DNA of 64,000 nt from the NCBI RefSeq assembly GCF_000017245.1, contig NC_009655.1, positions 1-64,000 of the forward strand, in the 5' to 3' direction. A model generated the notes under the pieces. It worked only from the letters and a program-made list of their open reading frames with translations, did not search any database and was not told the origin of the DNA. Made by a program: the position numbers and the translations under genes. Origin of the DNA: Actinobacillus succinogenes 130Z. GTDB taxonomy: Bacteria > Pseudomonadota > Gammaproteobacteria > Enterobacterales > Pasteurellaceae. Each line of letters opens with the position of its first letter. The first letter of the stretch is position 1. Below, piece by piece: positions 18,048-28,288 of this stretch.

Positions 18048-19436
18048 ATGTCAAGTACCAGCAAAAATCCCATCAGAGGACTAAGTATTTTAATCGTTGA
18101 TCTGATACTCTTCTTTACTCTATTAAACATCCTGCCCTTTAATCCCCAGGAAAACCGAGGTCTCGCCCTGCTGGTTTTTATCGGCATTTTATGGCTGACC
18201 GAAGCTTTCCATATTACGATTACCGCTTTGCTTGTGCCGGTTTTTGCTATCGGATTGGGCGTACTGAATACTAAAGCGGCATTTGCTCCTTTTTCCGAAC
18301 CGATCATCTTTATGTTTTTCGGCGGTTTTGTCATTGCGGCCGTATTAAATATTCAGAAAATCGATCTATGGATTGCCAATCACGTCATCCGTTTGGCTCG
18401 GGGAAGTCTAAAACTTACTGTTTTCTATCTTTTTGCCGTCACCAATCTGTTGTCTTTTTTCATCAACAACACGGCCGTCGCCGCGTTGATGTTGCCGCTG
18501 ACACTGGGTATTCTGCATAAAGTAGACATGAAAACCAATCGCAATCTGTACGTTTTCGTGTTGCTCGGCATTGCTTTCAGCGCCAGTATCGGCGGTATTG
18601 CCACACTGGTGGGTTCGGCTCCCAATGCTATTATGGCCTCGCAAATCAAAATATCCTTCTCAGAATGGCTGGCATACGGCGTGCCGGTGACATTTCTGCT
18701 TTTGATTGCCATGATGATAACGCTGTTATTGGTTCTGCGTCCTAATTTTAATGTGCCGTTCGATGTCGAAATCGAAGAAATTCCAATGACCGGCAAACGC
18801 ATTATCACATTAATTGTCTTTGCCTTGACTGCAGCATTTCTGATTTTCAGTTCCGTGCTTGAACCTATTGTACGGGAAACGCTAGGATTAACCTCTGCTA
18901 TCCGAAGTTTTGATGCGTTAATTGCGATGATCGCGGTAATGGCGTTCGCCTTAAGTGGTACGGCGACATGGAGTCAGATTCAGGAACGTACGGAATGGGG
19001 CGTACTGCTGCTCTGTGGCGGCGGTATGGTATTAAGCATCGTGCTGAAAGATACCGGAGCCAGTAAAATTTTAGCGGAAACCATCGTTTCCTATATCGGC
19101 GATAAAAACTGGTGGCTAATGGCGATCGTGATGGCGGCGTTTATTTTATTCTTAACCGAATTTACCTCTAACACCGCAAGTGCCGCTCTGCTTATGCCGA
19201 TTTATATTTCCGTGGCGAGCTCGCTGGGATTACCGCCTATTTCGCTGGCGGCAATCATCGCCTGCGGAGCATCCTGTGCATTTATGCTACCGATTGCCAC
19301 TCCGCCGAACGCCATCGTATTTGCTACGGGTTATATCAAGCAAAAAGACATGCTGCGTGTCGGTATAATTTTAAATACTATCAGCATACTGGTTGTCGGT
19401 TCTTTATCTTATTTCTTCTGGATGACATGGTGGTAA
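18048..19436 (+). CDS. SLC13/DASS family sodium:dicarboxylate transporter
   Basis: Inner-membrane divalent anion:Na+ symporter, likely for succinate, malate or fumarate. The 462 residues equal the length of the characterised VcINDY transporter. It has about 11 membrane segments and the two family Na+-site motifs: SFFINNTAVAALMLP near residue 140, and SNTASAALLMP (near residue 370) followed by ATPPNAIVFATGY. The exact substrate is inferred from family only. GAGGGCG precedes the start, and it has its own terminator. C4-dicarboxylate traffic is central in succinate-forming Pasteurellaceae. Confidence 0.88.
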   Translation: MSSTSKNPIRGLSILIVDLILFFTLLNILPFNPQENRGLALLVFIGILWLTEAFHITITALLVPVFAIGLGVLNTKAAFAPFSEPIIFMFFGGFVIAAVLNIQKIDLWIANHVIRLARGSLKLTVFYLFAVTNLLSFFINNTAVAALMLPLTLGILHKVDMKTNRNLYVFVLLGIAFSASIGGIATLVGSAPNAIMASQIKISFSEWLAYGVPVTFLLLIAMMITLLLVLRPNFNVPFDVEIEEIPMTGKRIITLIVFALTAAFLIFSSVLEPIVRETLGLTSAIRSFDALIAMIAVMAFALSGTATWSQIQERTEWGVLLLCGGGMVLSIVLKDTGASKILAETIVSYIGDKNWWLMAIVMAAFILFLTEFTSNTASAALLMPIYISVASSLGLPPISLAAIIACGASCAFMLPIATPPNAIVFATGYIKQKDMLRVGIILNTISILVVGSLSYFFWMTWW

Positions 19437-19448
19437 AATCATAAAAAA

Positions 19449-19480
19449 AGAAAGGCTTGAGTAATTCCGGCCTTTCTTTT
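19449..19480 (+). terminator. Terminator of the dicarboxylate transporter gene
   Basis: AGAAAGGC/GCCTTTCT stem with a T run on the plus strand and an A run on the other side, so it could also serve the convergent polA. Confidence 0.8.
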
Positions 19481-19518
19481 ACTTCCGTTTAGCTAGCCCG
19501 AAGTGCGTTTTATACGTT

Positions 19519-22389
19519 TTAATGCGCCTCATCCCAATTGGCACCGACGCCCGCCTCTACAATCAAAGGTACGTCTAACTGTGCGGCAGTTTCCATTTTT
19601 TGCTTGATCAGTTCGCTGTAAAATTCTACTTTTTCCGACCGCACTTCAAATACCAATTCATCGTGCACCTGCATAATCATCAGAATATCCTCATCGCCCG
19701 CAATGACGTGATCAATATCAATCATGGCACGTTTAATAATATCCGCTGCGGTTCCCTGCATCGGCGCATTAATCGCCACCCGTTCGGCACCTTTACGACG
19801 CGAGGCATTGCCGGATTTAATATCCGGCAGATACAAGCGCCGCCCGAACAGGGTCTCCACAAAGCCCTGCGCTTTTGCCTTTTCCTGAATATCGTGCATA
19901 AAGGTTTGCACATTCGGATAGCGTTGGAAATATAAGTCCATATATTTTTTGGCTTCCATACGGGAGATAGCTAACTGACGGGATAAACCGAACGCCGACA
20001 TACCATAGATCAACCCAAAATTAATAGCTTTAGCGCTACGACGCTGTTCTGCGGAAACATCTTCTAACGGGATACCGAAAATCTCCGACGCTGTAGATCG
20101 ATGAATATCCCGACCTTCCACAAAGGCCGTTGTTAATCCTTTATCGCCGGATAAATGGGCCATAATCCGCAGTTCGATTTGCGAATAATCCGCCGCGATA
20201 ATGCGATAACCGTCACGGGCGACAAACGCCTGACGAATACGGCGCCCCTCCTCGTTTCGAATCGGAATATTCTGCAAATTCGGATCCGTCGAAGAAAGTC
20301 GTCCTGTTGCCGTAACCGCCTGATGATAAGACGTGTGCACACGTCCCGTATGCGGATTAATCATTTGCGGCAGTTTGTCGGTGTACGTGGATTTCAGTTT
20401 TGCCAAACCGCGGTGTTCCACCAGTAATTTCGGCAATTCGTGATCGAACGCCAATTCCTCCAGTACTTCTTCTTTAGTGGACGGATCGCCCTTCGGCGTT
20501 TTCTGTAACACCGGCAAATGCAGCTTATTGAACAGAATTTCCTGCAACTGCTTCGGCGACGCCAGATTGAAGGCCTCACCGGCTATTTCATGGGCTTTCG
20601 CTTCAAGTGCGGTCAATCTCTCGCCGAACTCTTGTGATTGTTTTCTTAAAGCCTGCGCGTCAATTAATACGCCGTTACGCTCTATACGCGAAAGCACGGA
20701 AACCAGCGGCAATTCAATATCCTTGAATAAAGTTGTCAGTGTCGGTGTTTTTTCCAACTCGGCCCAAAGTGTTTGGTGAAGTTTCATGGTTACATCCGCG
20801 TCTTCCGCCGCATATTCCGCCGCCTGCGCCAACGGGATTTTATCAAAAGTAAGTTGATTCTTGCCTTTTCCCGCCAAAGTTTCGAAAGAAATCGTCTGAT
20901 GCCCGAGATAACGTTCCGCCAAATCGTCCATATTGTGACGCCCTGTGCTGTTCAGCACATAACTTTCCAACATGGTATCAAACGCCACGCCCTGTACTTG
21001 AATACCGTGATTGGCAAAAATAGTGAGATCATATTTCAGATTCTGTCCGATTTTACGGATATCGGCATTTTCCAAAACCGGTTTCAGTCGTGCCAAACAA
21101 TCCTCCCTGTTCAACTGATCAGGCAATCGGTGCCAAGAGGTTTTCCCCGTTGCTTTCGGTTCGGCAAATAAATCCGCCTGCGCCTGTTCTTCGGCCTCCG
21201 CCACTTCATGCACATGCGCCAGCGGAATATAACAGGCTTCGCCGTTTTCCAAACCGAAAGAAATGCCCACCAGTTCCGCCGTCATAGCATCCAGAGAATC
21301 GGTTTCTGTATCTACGGCGATTAAATTAGCCTGCTGAATTTTTTCAATCCAGCTTTGTAACTGAGCCGGCGTAGTCACCGTTTCATATAAAGTGCGGTCG
21401 ATTTTAACGGAATTTTTCACCGCACTTTCCGTTTTGGGTACCGCCGCAGCAGCTTGATAGCGATTCACTCTGACAACTTGTTCCGGCGGATTAACCATCG
21501 AATTATTACCGGATAATACTTCGCTCAACCAGCGTTTAAATTCGTAACGTCCGAATTGTGCAGCCAATTCATCATTATTCGGCGTGCCGATGATAAGCTT
21601 TTCCGGTATCACATCCAATTTGACATCGGTTTTAATGGTGGCCAGCACATAAGACAAATCGGCATCCGCTTTCGCCGCCAATAATTTTTCACCTAATTTT
21701 TTTGCCCCGCGAATCGGTAAATCCGCCACTTTATCCAAATTTGCATATACCTCGGACATGGAACCGATTCCCTGCAGCAAGCCCAATGCGGTTTTTTCAC
21801 CCACGCCGGCAACCCCCGGAATATTGTCCGAACTGTCGCCCATCAATGCCAGATAATCAATGATGAGTTCCGGCGGAATGCCGTATTTTTCAATCACACC
21901 CTGACGATCGAGCAACGTATTGCTCATCGTGTTGATAAGCATGATATTTTCGTCCACCAGCTGCGCCATATCCTTATCACCGGTACTGATCAACACTTTT
22001 TTGCCTTGGGAGGATGCCTGTACGGCAAGGGTGCCGATCACATCATCCGCTTCGACGCCTTCAACGGAAAGCAGCGGAATACCCAATGAACGAATGATAT
22101 CGTGCAACGGCTGAATTTGCCGGCGCAAATCATCGGGCATCGGCGGACGATGGGATTTATATTGTTCAAACAATTTATCACGAAATGTTTTACCTTTTGC
22201 GTCAAACACCACGGCAATATGACTCGGCCGTACTTGGGAAATCAGACTTTTCAGCATATTCAGTACGCCGAACATCGCGCCCGTCGGTTCCCCTTGGGAA
22301 TTGGTAAGCGGCGGGAATGCGTGAAACGCACGATAAAGATAAGATGAGCCGTCCACAAGAACAAGCGGATTTGGAGCAATTTGAACCAT
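19519..22389 (-). CDS. polA: DNA polymerase I
   Basis: Repair and Okazaki-fragment polymerase. In 956 residues the order is: 5'-3' FLAP exonuclease (VDGSSYLYRAFHA, GVEADDVIGTLA), a linker, 3'-5' exonuclease with an intact DTET metal site (AVDTETDSLD), and the family A polymerase with motif A DYSQIELRIMAHLSGD, motif B RRSAKAINFGLIYGMS and motif C MQVHDELVFEV. It is about 28 residues longer than the E. coli enzyme. The extra length lies at least partly in the linker, which also carries two opposed uptake signals (21389-21398 and 21419-21428). Confidence 0.97.
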   Translation of the reverse strand: MVQIAPNPLVLVDGSSYLYRAFHAFPPLTNSQGEPTGAMFGVLNMLKSLISQVRPSHIAVVFDAKGKTFRDKLFEQYKSHRPPMPDDLRRQIQPLHDIIRSLGIPLLSVEGVEADDVIGTLAVQASSQGKKVLISTGDKDMAQLVDENIMLINTMSNTLLDRQGVIEKYGIPPELIIDYLALMGDSSDNIPGVAGVGEKTALGLLQGIGSMSEVYANLDKVADLPIRGAKKLGEKLLAAKADADLSYVLATIKTDVKLDVIPEKLIIGTPNNDELAAQFGRYEFKRWLSEVLSGNNSMVNPPEQVVRVNRYQAAAAVPKTESAVKNSVKIDRTLYETVTTPAQLQSWIEKIQQANLIAVDTETDSLDAMTAELVGISFGLENGEACYIPLAHVHEVAEAEEQAQADLFAEPKATGKTSWHRLPDQLNREDCLARLKPVLENADIRKIGQNLKYDLTIFANHGIQVQGVAFDTMLESYVLNSTGRHNMDDLAERYLGHQTISFETLAGKGKNQLTFDKIPLAQAAEYAAEDADVTMKLHQTLWAELEKTPTLTTLFKDIELPLVSVLSRIERNGVLIDAQALRKQSQEFGERLTALEAKAHEIAGEAFNLASPKQLQEILFNKLHLPVLQKTPKGDPSTKEEVLEELAFDHELPKLLVEHRGLAKLKSTYTDKLPQMINPHTGRVHTSYHQAVTATGRLSSTDPNLQNIPIRNEEGRRIRQAFVARDGYRIIAADYSQIELRIMAHLSGDKGLTTAFVEGRDIHRSTASEIFGIPLEDVSAEQRRSAKAINFGLIYGMSAFGLSRQLAISRMEAKKYMDLYFQRYPNVQTFMHDIQEKAKAQGFVETLFGRRLYLPDIKSGNASRRKGAERVAINAPMQGTAADIIKRAMIDIDHVIAGDEDILMIMQVHDELVFEVRSEKVEFYSELIKQKMETAAQLDVPLIVEAGVGANWDEAH

Positions 22390-22440
22390 TGAAAAATCCC
22401 GAAATCTGATAAAAATTGAAAGTCATTATAGCAGACAAAT

Positions 22441-22468
22441 AAAAAAGCACGAACCGAAGTCCGTGCTG
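22441..22468 (-). terminator. Terminator of the SbmA-like ABC transporter gene
   Basis: AGCACG/CGTGCT stem with a 10-nt loop and a run of Ts on the minus strand, lying between the ABC transporter stop and the polA start. Confidence 0.7.
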
Positions 22469-22495
22469 AAAAACAAACTAAAAAACGACCGCACT

Positions 22496-24280
22496 TTAAC
22501 AGAATTGCCAGCTTTGATCCTGCGGGTCGATAATCAATTGTTTATCATGATGAGGCTGCAAGGTAGAACGGTGACCAACACTGATGATAGTGGTGTCAGG
22601 CAACCGTTCGCGCAATAAACGATACATCGCATCCTCCAAACCTTCGTCCATACTGGCGGTGGCTTCGTCCAGAAAAGCCACCATCGGCTTATGGATCAGC
22701 AGACGAGCAAAAGATAAACGCTGCTGTTCCCCTAAAGAAAGCATACGCATCCAATCGTTTTCCTGTCCCAGTTTATCGGCAAGATGACCAAGTTGCACCT
22801 GACGCAACGTATCCGCCGCCCCATCCAAATCCACATCCGCCGGCGCCACTTCCGGATAATATAAAGCGTCGATTAAACGCCCCTGCGGCAGATAAGGTTT
22901 TTGAGACAAAAACAACGCATTATGTTGAGGGCAATACACGGTACCTTCCGAAAAAGACCACAATCCCGCTATCGTGCGCAACAAAGTGGTTTTACCCGAA
23001 CCGGATGCTCCCTTAATTAAAACCGATGAGCCTTGCGGTAGATTTAAGTTTAAATCTTTAATCAGCACTTCACCCGTCGGTTTTTTTACAAAAAGTTGTT
23101 CGAAAACGACCGCGCTTTCGCTATCTTTCAGTACCACCTGAGAAACCTGAGTCGCTTGACCGACAGCGCTGTGAAATCCGGTTAAACGGTCGAGCACGGC
23201 CCGATATCCGGTAAAATCGTCATACACGTTTCGGAAATAAGACAATGCCGATTGAACGCGCCCGAAGGATTGCGCCGTTTGGATTAAATCCCCTAACTGG
23301 ATTTGTTTGCTGAAATAACGCGCCGCCTGGATAATAAACGGAAAAATCACTGAAATTTGCGTCATCATTACGTTAAAACCGGATAATTTCAGCGTCATAT
23401 ATACCATTTTCCACACATTATCAATGACATGGTCGAATTGTTTGTATAACACGTTCTTTTCCATTTTTTCACCACGGAAAAAAGCGATACTTTCCGCATA
23501 TTCTTTTACTCTGATAAGCGAATAACGGTAATTTGCGTTTAACCGTTCATTCAGGAAGTTCAAATGAATCAACGGGCGACCGATACGAAAAGCGAAAATA
23601 CTGGTCACAAGCACGTAAATGAATACTAAGAACACCATGGCGTGCGGCACAGTCACGCCCGCTATATTCATCGGCCCCGCTAAATTCCACAGAATTTGGG
23701 TAAACGCCACAATAGATACCACGGAAGAAATAACGCCGGTAGCAAAACTAATAGAAGATCTTACATAAGATTGAACATCTTGCTGAATACGTTGATCCGG
23801 GTTATCAAGCTGGTTATATACATATTGGGATTTGTAATACGCCTGCTTTGCCATCCATTTTTCCACCATATTTTCATTTAGCCACATACGCCACTGAATA
23901 GTAAAACGTTGGGTCAGGTAATACGTGAGCAAAATATTGGTGATATGAATAACGGCAAGTACGGAAAATACGACCATTTGCAGCCAAAACACGTTTTCGT
24001 CCATTTTCTGCAAAGCATCGTACATAGCTTTATACCAGTTGGAAAAGAGAATATCCAAGCGTACGGAAAGTAAGTTAAAAAAAACGATGACGATAAAATA
24101 AATGAGCGGTTTCACACTACGTTTAGGCGATAAATAATCTTTTCCAAGCAACCAGAATTGATGAGCCCAACGGGTGGTTTTCACTAAAATCCAAACGACC
24201 AGGGTGAATACAACGGCGGTAATGCCGATGGCTTTAAAAATCCAAAATATTGAAGTAAGTAATTCTTCACTGTAATTCAT
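22496..24280 (-). CDS. SbmA/BacA-type ABC transporter (fused permease-ATPase)
   Basis: 594-residue inner-membrane protein. Residues 1-370 are an SbmA/BacA-like membrane domain with about six helices (FSNWYKAMYDALQ and NPDQRIQQDV are family hallmarks). Residues about 390-590 form an ABC ATPase with Walker A GASGSGKT, signature LSLGEQQRL and Walker B VAFLDEATAS. Relatives such as E. coli YddA and mycobacterial/rhizobial BacA move peptides, cobalamin or very-long-chain lipids; the substrate here is unknown. It is divergent from yidE, an arrangement I recall also in H. influenzae (HI0036/HI0035). Confidence 0.88.
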   Translation of the reverse strand: MNYSEELLTSIFWIFKAIGITAVVFTLVVWILVKTTRWAHQFWLLGKDYLSPKRSVKPLIYFIVIVFFNLLSVRLDILFSNWYKAMYDALQKMDENVFWLQMVVFSVLAVIHITNILLTYYLTQRFTIQWRMWLNENMVEKWMAKQAYYKSQYVYNQLDNPDQRIQQDVQSYVRSSISFATGVISSVVSIVAFTQILWNLAGPMNIAGVTVPHAMVFLVFIYVLVTSIFAFRIGRPLIHLNFLNERLNANYRYSLIRVKEYAESIAFFRGEKMEKNVLYKQFDHVIDNVWKMVYMTLKLSGFNVMMTQISVIFPFIIQAARYFSKQIQLGDLIQTAQSFGRVQSALSYFRNVYDDFTGYRAVLDRLTGFHSAVGQATQVSQVVLKDSESAVVFEQLFVKKPTGEVLIKDLNLNLPQGSSVLIKGASGSGKTTLLRTIAGLWSFSEGTVYCPQHNALFLSQKPYLPQGRLIDALYYPEVAPADVDLDGAADTLRQVQLGHLADKLGQENDWMRMLSLGEQQRLSFARLLIHKPMVAFLDEATASMDEGLEDAMYRLLRERLPDTTIISVGHRSTLQPHHDKQLIIDPQDQSWQFC

Positions 24281-24409
24281 AAGTGCTCTTTATTTTTGCT
24301 AAAAAATGACCGTTATTGTTGAGTAAAATACAATGAAGTGCAAGAAAAATGTGATGAAACCTACACTTTTTGACATTAATCATTATTTCGTTTCCGAACA
24401 TCGCTATAA

Positions 24410-26107
<1,698 letters not shown>

Positions 26108-26124
26108 AAACCCGGATAAAAATG

Positions 26125-26159
26125 ACCGCACTTTTCCCCTTTATATCGGAAAGTGCGGT
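26125..26159. terminator. Paired uptake signals, terminator between yidE and srmB
   Basis: ACCGCACTTT (26125-26134) and AAAGTGCGGT (26150-26159) form a 10-bp stem extendable by one to two pairs, 17 nt after the yidE stop. It lies 40 nt before the srmB start, so srmB needs its own promoter inside or after the hairpin. Confidence 0.65.
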
Positions 26160-26198
26160 ATAATTTTGCCTGATTTTTACCAAAATATTAGAGAATTT

Positions 26199-27521
26199 AT
26201 GTCACAGCCGACTTTTGATGATTTCGATCTTGCGCCAGAATTGCTTAAAGCGTTAGCTAAAAAAGGTTACGACCGCCCGACCGCCATTCAGCAGGAAAGT
26301 ATTCCCGTCGCTATGGAAGAACAGGATCTTTTAGGTTCCGCACCGACAGGTACCGGCAAAACGGCAGCTTTCTTACTGCCAGCCCTCCAACATCTATTGG
26401 ATTATCCCCGCAAAAAACCGGGTGCACCGCGCATTTTGGTGTTAACCCCCACTCGCGAATTAGCCATGCAGGTTGCCGAACAAGCGGGTGAATTGGCACA
26501 ATTCACAAAACTCAGCATAGCCACCATTACCGGTGGCGTAGCATACCAAAATCACGGTGAAGTCTTTAACAAAAACCAAGATCTCGTAGTCGCCACGCCG
26601 GGACGCTTACTGCAATATATTAAAGAAGAAAATTTCGATTGCCGTTCCGTGGAAATACTGATTTTCGACGAGGCGGACAGAATGCTGCAAATGGGATTCG
26701 GCCAAGATGCAGAAAAAATTGCCGCAGAAACCCGTTGGCGTAAACAAACATTGTTATTTTCCGCCACCCTGGAAGGCGAACTGCTGCAAGATTTCGCCGA
26801 TCGCATTTTGGATAATCCCGCCAAAATTGCTGTAGAACCCAGTCGGCGCGAAAGAAAGAAAATCAACCAGTGGTATTACCATGCCGACAGCGTAGAGCAT
26901 AAAATCAAACTGGTCGCCCGTTTTATCGCACAGGAAAACGTCACGAAAGGCATTCTTTTCGTGCGCCGCCGGGAAGACGTGCGTGAATTATCGGAAACCT
27001 TACGTAAACGCGGCATCCGTTCCACGTATCTTGAAGGCGAAATGGCGCAAACACAGCGCAATAATTCCATCGATAAACTCAAAAACGGCATTGTTACGGT
27101 ATTAGTGGCAACCGACGTTGCTGCACGTGGAATCGACATTGATGATATTAGCCATGTTATGAATTTCGATTTACCTTACAGTGCCGACACCTACCTGCAC
27201 CGAATCGGACGTACCGCACGTGCCGGTAAAAAAGGTACGGCAGTTTCCTTCGTGGAAAATCATGATTATCGTTTACTGGGTAAAATCAAACGTTATACGG
27301 GAGAATTGCTAAAACCACGTATCATTGAAGGATTGGAACCTCGCACCAGCCCACCGAAAGACGGCGAAACCAAAACCGTTTCCAAAAAAGCCAAAGTGCG
27401 AAAAAAAGAAAAACTGGTTGAAAAAAGAAAAGCGGAGCAAAAGAAAAAAGTAAAATTACGTCATAAAGATAGCAAAAATATCGGCAAACGGCGTAAGCCA
27501 GCAAATAGCGAAAATAACTAA
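26199..27521 (+). CDS. srmB: ATP-dependent RNA helicase SrmB
   Basis: DEAD-box helicase of early 50S ribosome assembly. It has the Q motif region (FDDFDLAPELLKAL ... RPTAIQQ), motif I APTGTGKT, motif II DEAD in ILIFDEADRM, motif III SAT, motif V DVAARGIDI and motif VI HRIGRTARAG. The C-terminus is a basic lysine-rich tail. I start it at MSQPTFDDF (440 residues); the open frame extends 40 codons upstream, but that part lies over the yidE end and the uptake-signal hairpin. SrmB rather than RhlE or DeaD from the length and the tail. Confidence 0.93.
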   Translation: MSQPTFDDFDLAPELLKALAKKGYDRPTAIQQESIPVAMEEQDLLGSAPTGTGKTAAFLLPALQHLLDYPRKKPGAPRILVLTPTRELAMQVAEQAGELAQFTKLSIATITGGVAYQNHGEVFNKNQDLVVATPGRLLQYIKEENFDCRSVEILIFDEADRMLQMGFGQDAEKIAAETRWRKQTLLFSATLEGELLQDFADRILDNPAKIAVEPSRRERKKINQWYYHADSVEHKIKLVARFIAQENVTKGILFVRRREDVRELSETLRKRGIRSTYLEGEMAQTQRNNSIDKLKNGIVTVLVATDVAARGIDIDDISHVMNFDLPYSADTYLHRIGRTARAGKKGTAVSFVENHDYRLLGKIKRYTGELLKPRIIEGLEPRTSPPKDGETKTVSKKAKVRKKEKLVEKRKAEQKKKVKLRHKDSKNIGKRRKPANSENN

Positions 27522-27550
27522 AAAGTGCGGTCAAATTTGACCGCACTTTT
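27521..27550. terminator. Uptake-signal palindrome, bidirectional terminator
   Basis: A 30-bp perfect palindrome of two touching opposed uptake signals (arms 27521-27535 and 27536-27550, core AAAAGTGCGGTC). It starts at the last base of srmB's stop codon (27519-27521), with T-rich ends both ways. It would terminate srmB and the convergent xre-type gene. Confidence 0.75.
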
Positions 27551-27581
27551 GCTATTTCATTACAAAAAATTCATATACTAA

Positions 27582-27830
27582 TCACTTTAGTTTTTGGATT
27601 TCTTTTATTACTTCAATAGGATCCAATTCCAACGCTTCGCAATAAGTTATAAATTCAAAAATATCAAGTCTTCTATCTCCTGTTTCCACTTTTCCGATAA
27701 AAGAATGCACAACGCCCATTTTCATACCCAATGCACGTTGTGATAAACCCAATTCCTTTCTTCTTTTTAGCAAAAAATCTCTTAACCAGCAATGCTCAAA
27801 AGAATGTACAGATAATCTTATATTTCCCAT
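27582..27830 (-). CDS. Xre/HTH_3-type transcriptional regulator
   Basis: 82-residue protein that is essentially one helix-turn-helix domain (about residues 17-75: LLKRRKELGLSQRALGMKMGVV, described here by its start LLKRRKELGLSQ, then FIGKVETGDRRLD). No second domain. A 23-bp palindrome overlaps its start codon and a 27-bp palindrome lies just upstream, both good operator candidates for autoregulation. Divergent from the YecR-like lipoprotein gene, with 82 nt between the start codons. Codon use is more AT-rich than in the neighbours, suggesting acquired DNA. Possibly a phage-type or islet repressor. Confidence 0.8.
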   Translation of the reverse strand: MGNIRLSVHSFEHCWLRDFLLKRRKELGLSQRALGMKMGVVHSFIGKVETGDRRLDIFEFITYCEALELDPIEVIKEIQKLK

Positions 27831-27851
27831 TGCACCGATTTTAGGTGCAAT
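27829..27851. promoter_or_regulatory. Palindromic operator 1 (overlaps the Xre-type gene start)
   Basis: ATTGCACC-N7-GGTGCAAT, perfect 8-bp arms, centred over the Xre-type gene's start codon. Shares the half-site pattern TGxACC-N7-GGTxCA with operator 2. Confidence 0.65.
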
Positions 27852-27853
27852 AT

Positions 27854-27880
27854 AAAATGTACCTGTTTTGGGTACATTTT
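27854..27880. promoter_or_regulatory. Palindromic operator 2 (between divergent genes)
   Basis: AAAATGTACC-N7-GGTACATTTT, perfect 10-bp arms, only 2 bp from operator 1 and with the same 7-bp spacer (TGTTTTG here, GATTTTA in operator 1). The centre-to-centre distance is 27 bp. Confidence 0.65.
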
Positions 27881-27912
27881 ACATTAATTGCATAAAGATC
27901 TAAGGAGAAAAG

Positions 27913-28218
27913 ATGAAGAAACTATTAATGCTAATCTGCATGGTTTGTTCACTAACCGCTTGTGTCTCAGAACAAAAACGCTATGTAGCAACAGGAGGAA
28001 GCAGAGCTGATGGAGTGATTAATTTATCTTACCAAGTAAGATATAACGAAAGAGCCGCACCTAACCCAAATCAGGGTCTACGTCTAGCTCAAAAAAGATG
28101 TAGACAATGGGGTTACCAAAATGCTGAAAGATTTTCAGGTTACACAAGAAGATGCAATATAGCTAAAGGACGCAAATGTCTTAGCTATTTGATTACAGTA
28201 CAATATCAGTGTTTCTAA
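27913..28218 (+). CDS. Small lipoprotein, YecR-like
   Basis: 101-residue predicted lipoprotein: short signal peptide with lipobox LTAC and lipidated Cys17. The mature part has ATGGSRADGVINLSYQV, then an AQKRCRQWGYQNAE segment and two further cysteine pairs toward the C-terminus (CNIAKGRKC, YQC). This pattern resembles YecR-family lipoproteins, but I am only moderately sure of the family. Function unknown. AAGGAG lies before the start. Divergent from the Xre-type gene and probably controlled by it through the two palindromes. Confidence 0.75.
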   Translation: MKKLLMLICMVCSLTACVSEQKRYVATGGSRADGVINLSYQVRYNERAAPNPNQGLRLAQKRCRQWGYQNAERFSGYTRRCNIAKGRKCLSYLITVQYQCF

Positions 28219-28247
28219 CCAAAATATTCTGTAATAAACTGAAATAA

Positions 28248-28280
28248 AAAAGTGCAGCCTAATTTAACTGCACTTTTGTT
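28248..28280. terminator. Terminator between lipoprotein gene and purB
   Basis: AAAAGTGCAG/CTGCACTTTT perfect 10-bp stem (28248-28257 and 28268-28277) with T runs on both strands. The arms look like uptake signals that differ at the final GGT, so this may be a decayed signal pair. Confidence 0.75.
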
Positions 28281-28288
28281 TAGAATTG

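Noticed and set aside
24343..24360. CRP site upstream of yidE (TGTGATGAAACCTACAC)
   Set aside because: Only one half-site matches; the second half CTACA departs at key bases.
27582..28218. Toxin-antitoxin pair
   Set aside because: The genes are divergent, not an operon, and the partner is an exported lipoprotein rather than a toxin-like cytosolic protein.
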